DNA of 64,000 nucleotides, taken from the NCBI RefSeq assembly GCF_900112955.1, contig NZ_FONP01000007.1, positions 1 to 64,000 on the forward strand, read 5' to 3'. The position numbers were made by a program, and so were the translations under genes. The notes beneath the pieces are model-generated. The model searched no databases. It was not told where the DNA came from and was given only the letters and a program-made list of their open reading frames with translations. Shown piece after piece: positions 56,964 to 64,000 of the stretch (its first letter is position 1; each line of letters opens with the position of its first letter). Source of the DNA: Peptostreptococcus sp. D1 (GTDB taxonomy: Bacteria > Bacillota > Clostridia > Peptostreptococcales > Peptostreptococcaceae).

Positions 56964-57116
56964 AAATTTTAAACTGTTTTCCCCAGGCACAAGCATATTT
57001 TACACTGTGTACCATTTTTGTAAATTGTTGATTTTTTTTAATTAATTTTCTGTAACTTTTAATTTTATTTCTTTTTACTCTTTTTCAATCCCCAAACAAT
57101 GCTCAGCTGCAAAAAA

Positions 57117-57557
57117 TTAATACAGCTTTTCAGCAGCTTTAATCAATACATCAAGACTTTTTTCGACATTCTTTTTGAATTTGTCATCAAAACCAGACAT
57201 ATTGCCTACAAGTATTGCAGAAATTCTTTCTTCTTCCTCTTTAAGAACTTCTTTACCACTTTCTGTAATTCCATAGAAAGTATTTCTTCTGTCTTTAGGA
57301 TCGTCTTCCCTAAATACATACCCAGAATCAACAAGTTTGTTTAAAAGTATGCATAAGCTTGAAGTCGATACATATAAATCTTTACTTAGATTTTTCAATT
57401 CAATTTTTTCATATTTTTTTAATTGCTCCAATGTGAAAAATTGCTTTGAAGTAAACTTCTGTACTTTTTTCGTACCAGTACCAGTAATACTCTTAATCAA
57501 ATTATCAAACACATTAAAATTTTCTAACAGAAGAAGTGCCAAATCTTTATCTTCCAT
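57117..57557 (-). CDS. MarR-family transcriptional regulator
   Basis: This 146-residue protein has the winged helix LKNLSKDLYVSTSSLCILLNKLVDSGYV with the wing REDDPKDRRNTFYGITESGKE and dimerising helices at both ends. GGGGGG precedes the ATG. It stands alone, so the target beyond itself is unknown. Confidence 0.92.
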   Translation of the reverse strand: MEDKDLALLLLENFNVFDNLIKSITGTGTKKVQKFTSKQFFTLEQLKKYEKIELKNLSKDLYVSTSSLCILLNKLVDSGYVFREDDPKDRRNTFYGITESGKEVLKEEEERISAILVGNMSGFDDKFKKNVEKSLDVLIKAAEKLY

Positions 57558-57622
57558 AATTTTCCCCCCTTGTATGCGACAGTCCTCGCAAAATACTTAA
57601 TTTGATATAAAATAATTAAATA

Positions 57623-57650
57623 ACATTAAATTAATATAATGTTTATTATA
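57623..57650 (-). promoter_or_regulatory. marR -10 box and operator-like dyad
   Basis: On minus, TATAAT at 57650-57645, then a 20-bp dyad ACATTA..TAATGT (57642-57623, nine of ten pairs) over the likely transcription start. This is the place for autorepression. The remainder of 57558-57991 is AT-rich; I see nothing else. Confidence 0.55.
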
Positions 57651-57991
57651 ACACATTTTAACAATAATTCTACAAAAAAATTAGATTAGTAAAAAAAATA
57701 CATAAATTTTTCATATTCGTAATATCATTGAAAAATCAATATTAATTTTCTTCCTCTTTTATTTTTAAGTATTTTATATATCTTTTACTAAGATAAAATC
57801 AATACAATAATATTTTACGCAGGACTATTATTTTAAGACTAAACCTTTATTGTTTTTACAAATAATAAATTCATACAGTCTATTTAACAAACCATTTTAT
57901 TTGCAGCTCTAAAATTTTATTTCTTTACATAAATGAAATAAATTATTACCTATCTTGCAGGATAAAGCTCAAGGCTTTATAGCATAGCTTC

Positions 57992-58513
57992 TTAAAGCTG
58001 AGTAGATATACTAGGTAGCTTTTCAAGAGAATCTATTTGTAATAGCTTTAAAAATTCATCTGTTGTTCTGTAAATTATCGGTTTCCCCGTTTTGTTAAGT
58101 CTCCCTGCCTCAAATATCAATTCGCTGTCAGTCAATGTTTTCAGCACCTTGTCGCATTTCACACCTCTTATATTTTCCAATTCATTTTTCGTAATAGGCT
58201 GTTTGTAGGCAATAATAATCAATGCTTCTAGTGTAGCTTGACTGAGATATCTTCTCCTCGGATTACCAACTACATTTTTTATATAGTCCGAAAACTCCTC
58301 ATTTGAACACATCTGATATTTGTCATTTACCTTAATAATTTGAATACCCCTATTGTTGTCCTTGTACTCGTCAATTAGAATGTTTAACATTTTTTCGATT
58401 TCCTTTGGAGAAAGCTCCTCGTTAATCGCAATATTTAGTTGTTCAATGCCAACTGGCTCTGTGCTAGAAAACAGTATGGCTTCAATTATATTTTTTATAT
58501 CAATTCTTCTCAA
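57992..58513 (-). CDS. scpB: Segregation and condensation protein B
   Basis: This 173-residue winged-helix protein has IIEAILFSSTEPVGIEQL, the PRRRYLSQATLEALIIIAYKQPITKNELENIRG block and the LLQIDSLEKLP end. It forms the Smc-ScpA-ScpB condensin. The start codon is TTG at 58513, six bases after GAGGTG. It normally follows scpA directly; here about 390 bases and a terminator come between. Confidence 0.95.
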   Translation of the reverse strand: MRRIDIKNIIEAILFSSTEPVGIEQLNIAINEELSPKEIEKMLNILIDEYKDNNRGIQIIKVNDKYQMCSNEEFSDYIKNVVGNPRRRYLSQATLEALIIIAYKQPITKNELENIRGVKCDKVLKTLTDSELIFEAGRLNKTGKPIIYRTTDEFLKLLQIDSLEKLPSISTQL

Positions 58514-58861
58514 AAAAACACCTCTTTATCAACAAAATAATTGATACAAATTTTTTATCATCATATCAAACGAACAATCTATATATCAGATTATTCCCTA
58601 TTTTGTTCATTCCATACATTATTATTATATTATATTTTTTCTATATTGTATACCATAAAAACTCAAAAAATGAATGTTATTAATATATTTTTCCTATATT
58701 TAATCATCATATTTGATAAAATCTATTTATTTTTATAAAAAAATGTATCGAAATTAAAATTATTGTACAATATTTTGATAAAAAATATGGTTTATAGAAT
58801 GTATTATAGGAAACACATCAATTTTTACATTATTTTTTATTTTCTATTTTTTTAAGCAAGA

Positions 58862-58896
58862 AATATCAGCCTCTAAAAAATCTTTAGGCTGATATT
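58862..58896 (-). terminator. Terminator-like hairpin after scpA
   Basis: Perfect 11-bp arms (58862-58872, 58886-58896), five bases beyond the scpA stop, with a weak T tract. The remainder of 58514-58861 is AT-rich; -10-like sequences occur but no clear promoter can be named. Confidence 0.65.
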
Positions 58897-58902
58897 CCCC
58901 AG

Positions 58903-59622
58903 CTAGCTTTTCTTTATCAATATTTTACCCAGAAATTTGTCTTGAATTATTACTATTTCCTTTAGCTTTATCAATTCAAGTATAGCTAAAAAATTTGCTA
59001 TTTTTTCATCTTTATCACAAGATAACAGGATTTTGTCAAAATAAACACCATTTTTACCTTCAAGATATTTTCTTATACTCTGTATTTTCTCCTCCACGTG
59101 AATAATCGGCTTTTTCACTATTGTTTCTAGTTTTTCATTGCCTCTTGTATTCTCTTTCTTTTTTTCCTTTGGGAATATTTTGGGAAGCAGCTCTTCTATC
59201 AATTCTATTGTGATGTTTGTCAAATCAAAGGATACATCCTCATCTATTTCAGGTTCAATTTTCCTGTAGTACCTCTTGTCGTATTCATCAATACCGTCTA
59301 TCAATAATTCTGTTATCTGCTTGTATTTTTGATATTCCTCCAATTGTCTAAAAAGCTCTTCTCTTGGATCAGACTCCTCAGAGCTACTGTTTTTCACATA
59401 TAGTATGTATCTGGATTTTATTTCTAATAATTTTGAAGCCATAGATATAAAATCACTTGTCAGCTCTAAATCAACCTCTTCCATTTCATCTACATACGAT
59501 AAATACTGTTCTGTTATTTCTATAATGGAGATTTCACTTATATTTATTTTTTTCCTTGTAATTAAATCTAGTAGAAGATCCAAGGGACCCTCGTATTTTT
59601 GTGTCTGTATGTTATAATCCAT
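58903..59622 (-). CDS. scpA: Segregation and condensation protein A
   Basis: This 239-residue kleisin subunit bridges the Smc heads. It has YEGPLDLLLDLITRKKINISEISI, the LTSDFISMASKLLEIKSRYIL helix and the C-terminal FLAILELIKLKEIVI winged helix. It follows the M50 peptidase gene by about 20 bases. Confidence 0.96.
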   Translation of the reverse strand: MDYNIQTQKYEGPLDLLLDLITRKKINISEISIIEITEQYLSYVDEMEEVDLELTSDFISMASKLLEIKSRYILYVKNSSSEESDPREELFRQLEEYQKYKQITELLIDGIDEYDKRYYRKIEPEIDEDVSFDLTNITIELIEELLPKIFPKEKKKENTRGNEKLETIVKKPIIHVEEKIQSIRKYLEGKNGVYFDKILLSCDKDEKIANFLAILELIKLKEIVIIQDKFLGKILIKKS

Positions 59623-59643
59623 GGCTACCTCACAAAACTATAT

Positions 59644-60249
59644 CTATAAAAACATTGAAACAATACCAGAAAAGAAAGAATATATTGGACTAAGTACAAA
59701 GCTTAGCACATTTGTCATAATCAATAGCATCAATATAATAAAAGAATATCTGGTATATTCATAAAGCTTATAATTCAAACTATCCGGAAGAAAAGTAGAT
59801 ATAAAGCTCCATCCGTCAAGTGGTGGTATCGGCAAAATATTAAATGAAGCAAAAGCAATATTATAAACTATCAACGATTCACATACCATTTTTAGTGAAT
59901 AAATTCCAATGTACTTGTAAATCGTAGCGAAAAATATTGCTGAAGCCAAATTCATAAATATTCCTGCTAATGAAACAGTTATATTTCCAAATTTTTCATT
60001 TTTGTAGTTATTTGGATTCACTGGAACTGGCTTTGCCCATCCGAATCTGGCTACAAACATCATAATCATCCCAAAAATATCTATATGAGATAATGGATTA
60101 ATTGTCATCCTTCCAGCATTCTTAGCTGTATCATCACCATTTAAATGTGCGACAAAAGCGTGTCCAAATTCATGTATAGATATTGCGAAAAAAATCGCCA
60201 ATGCTGATGTCAAAAATGATGACACACTATTTAAAAACTCAAAATTCAA
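59644..60249 (-). CDS. Site-2 protease family (M50) membrane peptidase
   Basis: This 201-residue protein has the zinc motif ISIHEFGHAFVAH and the second ligand motif NILPIPPLDGW within about five helices. It belongs to the short M50B group with no PDZ domain. Substrate unknown. Location between rnj and scpA on one strand is common in Clostridia. Confidence 0.92.
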   Translation of the reverse strand: MNFEFLNSVSSFLTSALAIFFAISIHEFGHAFVAHLNGDDTAKNAGRMTINPLSHIDIFGMIMMFVARFGWAKPVPVNPNNYKNEKFGNITVSLAGIFMNLASAIFFATIYKYIGIYSLKMVCESLIVYNIAFASFNILPIPPLDGWSFISTFLPDSLNYKLYEYTRYSFIILMLLIMTNVLSFVLSPIYSFFSGIVSMFL

Positions 60250-60280
60250 TATTACATCCTCCTAGTTTTTTACTTTTACT

Positions 60281-60311
60281 AAAAGAGAAAATGGGGGAAA
60301 TCCCCCCATTT
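60281..60311 (-). terminator. Terminator of rnj
   Basis: AAATGGGGG / CCCCCATTT arms with a small loop, then TTTTCTCTTTT on minus. Confidence 0.8.
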
Positions 60312-60314
60312 AAA

Positions 60315-61982
60315 TTATACTTCCATCAAAATTGGTAATATCATAGGATTTCTCTTTGTCTTAATATACAAGTATTCCTTTAATTCATCCTTAATTGTAT
60401 TTTTGATGTACGCCCATTCTCTAATTTTTTTCGTATCACAATTATCAAACACTGCTTGAACGATATCCTTTGCCCCTTCAATCAAGCCCTCAGATTCTCT
60501 CACATATACAAATCCTCTTGATATGATATCCGGACCTGCAAGTATTCTTCCATCATCCTTTGAAAGAGTTACAACAATTGTCATCAAGCCATCCTCAGAC
60601 AAATGCTTTCGGTCTCTAAGTACTATATTTCCTACATCGCCGACACCCAATCCGTCTATCAGAATTCTACCAGAAGGAACTCTTCCGTTTCTCCTTGCAC
60701 TTCTTCTATCCACTTCGAGTACATCACCATTGGATATAATAAATATATTTTCTTCTCTCACTCCAACCTCACAAGCTAGCTCAGCATGCTTCTTTAGCAT
60801 TTTGAATTCACCATGAACTGGTAGAAAAAACTTTGGTTTTGCAAATGCCTGCATTAATTTCAATTCATCTCTTCTTGCATGACCGGAAACATGAATATCT
60901 GCTATATCACTCGAAACTACATCAGCCCCTTTTTCTAGCAAGAAATTTATTACCTTTGATACCGTCTTTTCATTTCCAGGAATTGGATGGGCTGAAATAA
61001 TAACCAAATCTCCTTTTTTTATTTCCACTTTTTTATGTTCAGAATTTGCCATTCTTGCCAATGCAGACATCGGCTCACCTTGAGAGCCTGTCGTGATGAT
61101 TACTAGCTCATTATCCTTATATTTGTGAATGTCATTTAGATCAATAATGTGTTCGTCTGTCTCTAAATATCCTAATTCCTTTGCTACTCCAAGAATGTTT
61201 ACCATTGATCTTCCTGAAACTGCAACCTTTCTGTTATACATCCTTGCAACATCAGCAATTTGCTGTAGCCTATGTATATTTGATGCAAATGTTGCTACTA
61301 TTATTCTACTATCTGAAGCCTTTTTAAACAAAGTTTCCAAGCCTGCTCCGACACTTTTCTCCGACATTGTACTGCCTGGCTTATCTGCATTCGTACTATC
61401 AGCCATCATCAAAAGTATACCTTCCTCATCACTTATCTGACATATCCTATGAATATCCATAAGCCCACCATCTATCGGTGTCAAATCAATCTTAAAATCT
61501 CCCGTATGATAAATTACACCTTGATTTGTATGAACAGCGATTGAGTACGCATCTGGAATACTGTGATTTACACGAATAAATTCTACACTCATATGTTTTA
61601 GCTTCACTTGATCTCTTGAACCTACAATATTCAATTTTGCGTTATTTACCCTATGATCCTTCAATTTTACACGTATCAGCTCAATGCTCAATGCAGACCC
61701 ATACACTGGTACGTTCAATTTCTTCAATAAATAAGGCATTGCCCCAATATGGTCCTCATGACCATGTGTAATAAAAATGCCCTTCACTTTATCAGCATTT
61801 TTTACCAAGTAAGAAACGTCTGGAATGACAATATCGATTCCCAGAAGCTCGTCCTCTGGAAAACTTAATCCAGCGTCAATTACTATAATCTCGTCCTTAT
61901 ACTCTATAACGGTCATATTTTTCCCAATCTCGTTAAGACCCCCTAGTGGTATAACTTTTATTTTTTCATTATTCTTTGCCAA
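60315..61982 (-). CDS. rnj: Ribonuclease J
   Basis: This 555-residue metallo-beta-lactamase/beta-CASP RNase degrades and matures RNA from the 5' end. It has VIPLGGLNEIGKNM, the THGHEDH motif (His73, His75, Asp77, His78), the HSIPDAY segment, the beta-CASP ASNIHRLQQIA and HPIPGNE, and the HVSGHARRDELKLM block. I chose a TTG start at 61982, seven bases after AAAGGAG; the ATG at 62060 has no ribosome site and adds unrelated sequence. Confidence 0.95.
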   Translation of the reverse strand: MAKNNEKIKVIPLGGLNEIGKNMTVIEYKDEIIVIDAGLSFPEDELLGIDIVIPDVSYLVKNADKVKGIFITHGHEDHIGAMPYLLKKLNVPVYGSALSIELIRVKLKDHRVNNAKLNIVGSRDQVKLKHMSVEFIRVNHSIPDAYSIAVHTNQGVIYHTGDFKIDLTPIDGGLMDIHRICQISDEEGILLMMADSTNADKPGSTMSEKSVGAGLETLFKKASDSRIIVATFASNIHRLQQIADVARMYNRKVAVSGRSMVNILGVAKELGYLETDEHIIDLNDIHKYKDNELVIITTGSQGEPMSALARMANSEHKKVEIKKGDLVIISAHPIPGNEKTVSKVINFLLEKGADVVSSDIADIHVSGHARRDELKLMQAFAKPKFFLPVHGEFKMLKKHAELACEVGVREENIFIISNGDVLEVDRRSARRNGRVPSGRILIDGLGVGDVGNIVLRDRKHLSEDGLMTIVVTLSKDDGRILAGPDIISRGFVYVRESEGLIEGAKDIVQAVFDNCDTKKIREWAYIKNTIKDELKEYLYIKTKRNPMILPILMEV

Positions 61983-62143
61983 ATTAACTCTCCTTTTTTT
62001 ATTTTTACACGAACACACAACATTATCTATAATATACCACATATTCATACATTTAAGCAAATAAAATAATTCCTTTTATCAATATCCTATGTTAAAATAT
62101 ATAAATAAAATAACGGAATTTAAATTACAGAAAGGGGTTGACT

Positions 62144-62899
62144 ATGAGAGGAAAATCACATCTTGCAATAGGTCTATTGACGACGGTCGAGGCAGCATCT
62201 GCTATAGGTATAAGCATTTCTCCAATAGGCATATTACTATCAATTATTTTTTCGATTATCCCTGATATCGACGAGGCAAATTCATCGACATTGAATAAAT
62301 TAATCAGTAAAAGCTTCACAAAAAAATTACATAAATTCCTACTCTACTCATTATTGATACTATCTGTCTTTTTCTACGCAAGAACAAATATCAGTCTTTA
62401 CATTGTATTATTCTTGTCATTGACAATGATTGGGCTTGTTGAAAAAAAAATAACCGAAAATTTTGTTAGATCAACCTTTATTTCGATATTTTTTCTGAAC
62501 ATAACAGCTATCCTTGTTATGTTCAGGCTCAATATGAGTGTAATAATGCTGTCATCGCTGCTGTGTATATTTCCAGTTACAAAGCATAGATCTCTAAGCC
62601 ACACAGCTATAATGCCAATATTCATTTATTTTTTGATGAAATATTTCGAGATGGAGTTTAATCTAAACAATATAGCAATACCATCAGCAATAGCATATTC
62701 ATCTCATCTTGCTTGTGACATATGCACAAAAAGAGGAATTCCAATTCTTTCTCCAATTTATCGAAAAAACATCAGTATTGCAAATCTCAGGGTAGGCTCT
62801 TTCCTTTGCAATTTTATCGAGATTTTGATAATTGGTATTCTCGTTTCCTTGCTTTTGTTTATGTTATTTAAAGGGCTGATAAAAGTATCATTAATTTAA
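62144..62899 (+). CDS. DUF457/YdjM-like membrane-bound metal-dependent hydrolase family protein
   Basis: This 251-residue polytopic protein begins MRGKSHLAIG and has PDIDEANS and the late KHRSLSHTAI motif, the His/Asp pattern of YdjM (LexA-regulated in E. coli) proteins. ATG 62144 is six bases after AAAGGGG. Function unknown. It is the only plus-strand gene in this part. Confidence 0.85.
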   Translation: MRGKSHLAIGLLTTVEAASAIGISISPIGILLSIIFSIIPDIDEANSSTLNKLISKSFTKKLHKFLLYSLLILSVFFYARTNISLYIVLFLSLTMIGLVEKKITENFVRSTFISIFFLNITAILVMFRLNMSVIMLSSLLCIFPVTKHRSLSHTAIMPIFIYFLMKYFEMEFNLNNIAIPSAIAYSSHLACDICTKRGIPILSPIYRKNISIANLRVGSFLCNFIEILIIGILVSLLLFMLFKGLIKVSLI

Positions 62900-63021
62900 A
62901 GTTATTGATTCATAACTAATAATTTAGAGCTATTAATTTAAAGTTATTAATTTAGAATTATTTTTTGTTCTATCAATATAAACTAACAAAACTATCTACT
63001 CCAGTTATATCCGATTAAATA

Positions 63022-63074
63022 AATAAGAAAGCTCGCATATCCTTTTAATAAAATGATATGCGAGCTTTCTTATT
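63022..63074. terminator. Strong bidirectional hairpin between ydjM-like and fur genes
   Basis: Perfect 20-bp arms (63022-63041, 63055-63074) with a 13-base loop. TTTATTT follows on minus. Confidence 0.8.
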
Positions 63075-63095
63075 GAAATAACATTAAGTTAATTC

Positions 63096-63533
63096 CTATT
63101 TGCACTTGCTACATAAACCATAAAATTTCAGATCATGATCCTTGATTTCGAACTTATAAGTATTTTCAACTTTTTCTTCAATTGCATCCAATAAATCTTC
63201 TTTTACTTCTATTATCGTTCCACAGTTTTTACAAATCAAATGATGGTGATGATGATTTTCTTCACCTTCAAAATTGATTTCATATCTTGTGCAACCATCG
63301 TCCAAGTTAAGCTTTGATATGCCATTGATTTCATCAAGAAGCTGCATTGTTCTGTAAACAGTAGCTAGACCAATTTCAGGACAATCAACTCTCACCTTAT
63401 CATAGATTTCTTCTGTACTCAAATGAGAATTTTCATTCTCAATTAATACTTCAATGATAGCTCTTCTCTGTGGAGTAATCTTAAATCCTGTAGCCTTTAA
63501 CTTTTCTTTTAATATTTCCATCGTTTTTTCCAT
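63096..63533 (-). CDS. Fur-family metal-dependent regulator
   Basis: This 145-residue protein has the winged helix TPQRRAIIEVL..HLSTEEIYDKV and LATVYRTMQLLDE, a five-His run (94-98) in the metal region and CxxC pairs (101/104, 141/144) that form the structural zinc site. Fur and PerR cannot be told apart with certainty; the PerR His37/Asp104-type check needs alignment. ATG 63533 is seven bases after AAGGTG. Confidence 0.93.
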   Translation of the reverse strand: MEKTMEILKEKLKATGFKITPQRRAIIEVLIENENSHLSTEEIYDKVRVDCPEIGLATVYRTMQLLDEINGISKLNLDDGCTRYEINFEGEENHHHHHLICKNCGTIIEVKEDLLDAIEEKVENTYKFEIKDHDLKFYGLCSKCK

Positions 63534-63601
63534 AATTAATGATCACCTTTTTTCAATTGATAACTTACTAATAATATAGACCATATTTTATATAATGTCA
63601 A

Positions 63602-64000
63602 CTAAAACTTTTTATAATCCAGATAATTTTGTAAAATTATTACAGCTGCTAATTTATCAATGACTTTTTTTCTATTTTTTCTACTGATATCTCCATCGAT
63701 TAAAACCCTTTGTGCAGACACTGTTGTGAGCCTTTCATCCCAGAATTCAACCTTGATTTTCAACTCATATTCTATCAATTCGCAAAATTTCTTCACTAAT
63801 TCGGCCTGAGGCCCTATTGTGCCATTCATGTTTTTAGGCAATCCTGACACAATTAGATTTACATTTTGCTCATCTATTATCTTTTTTAATTCTTCTAAAT
63901 CTTTTTTTTTGCTTTTTCTATGGATAGTTGTAACACCTTGTGCTGTTATTCCCAGCATATCACTAACAGCCACGCCTATTGTGTTGTTACCAATATCCAG
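63602..64000 (-). CDS. yqgF: YqgF/RuvX (Holliday junction resolvase-like), 5' end outside the window
   Basis: The last 132 codons of the gene are seen: [17 protein letters not shown], the [18 protein letters not shown] block, [14 protein letters not shown] and the final [14 protein letters not shown]. The acidic residues Asp (LDIGN), Glu (FWDERLTT) and Asp (IDKLAA) are those of the RNase H-like active site. The first few codons (MRxLGL) lie beyond 64000. It processes rRNA or recombination intermediates. Confidence 0.95.
   Translation of the reverse strand: MDIGNNTIGVAVSDMLGITAQGVTTIHRKSKKKDLEELKKIIDEQNVNLIVSGLPKNMNGTIGPQAELVKKFCELIEYELKIKVEFWDERLTTVSAQRVLIDGDISRKNRKKVIDKLAAVIILQNYLDYKKF

Noticed and set aside
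58541-58738. 65-residue hydrophobic ORF on the plus strand
   Set aside because: AT-rich chance frame in the scpA-scpB gap, without ribosome site or recognisable motif.

Overview
The window looks like chromosome from a low-GC, anaerobic Gram-positive bacterium, most likely a member of the Clostridia close to Peptostreptococcaceae (inference). Grounds: very AT-rich DNA, strong AGGAGG-type ribosome binding sites, frequent GTG/TTG starts, a T-box leader, RNase J, a sortase, a dlt operon, VanW/SH3 wall proteins and WalR-like promoter boxes. TGA is a normal stop codon (cinA and the YhcH gene end in it). I see no rRNA, tRNA or CRISPR array.

Left part (1-16.6 kb): a decayed phage minor-head gene runs off the left edge. 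It is followed by a YitT transporter, a VanW wall protein, a LexA/CI-type repressor, RNase H1, small membrane proteins, a radical SAM enzyme, a HAD phosphatase, cinA and ddl. Then come a glycerol kinase and, directly after it, an orphan NRPS-like protein with half a condensation domain plus an adenylation domain but no carrier domain.

Middle part (16.6-38.3 kb): asnS sits behind an Asn T-box. It is followed by an Ig/Fn3 surface protein, asnB, a secreted protein with WalR-like boxes, an F6P-aldolase/transaldolase, divergent xpt and guaB (IMP dehydrogenase of the Tritrichomonas foetus type), an M3 oligopeptidase, a PfoR-like EIIC, a sortase, a four-gene run (topB, TtcA-like, DnaQ-like, monofunctional glycosyltransferase), and purC-purF.

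Sialic acid/amino sugar locus (38.6-45.5 kb): nanE, nanA, a sodium:solute symporter, yhcH, an rpiR regulator and nagA lie on the minus strand, with nagB divergent. Two TGAAA-N4-TTTCA palindromes sit in mirror symmetry between the divergent promoters. The symporter carries an in-frame TGA at a conserved Trp, and no ManNAc kinase is present.

Wall charging (45.8-54 kb): an operon dltD-dltX-dltA-dltB-dltC-gltX D-alanylates teichoic acids. Upstream lies an SH3-glucosaminidase autolysin with a WalR-like box ahead of a good sigma-A promoter. DltA, DltX, Ddl, the GT51 glycosyltransferase, the sortase, the VanW protein and the autolysin make this a wall-rich window.

Right part (54-64 kb): a sirtuin, then a 1.7 kb scar of an integrative element (DUF3847-like fragment, small secreted protein with a partner, XRE regulator, C-terminus of a large serine recombinase). 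After it come a MarR regulator with an operator-like dyad, scpB and scpA separated by a terminator, an M50 protease, RNase J, a DUF457 membrane protein, a Fur-family regulator and the 3' part of yqgF/ruvX running off the right edge.
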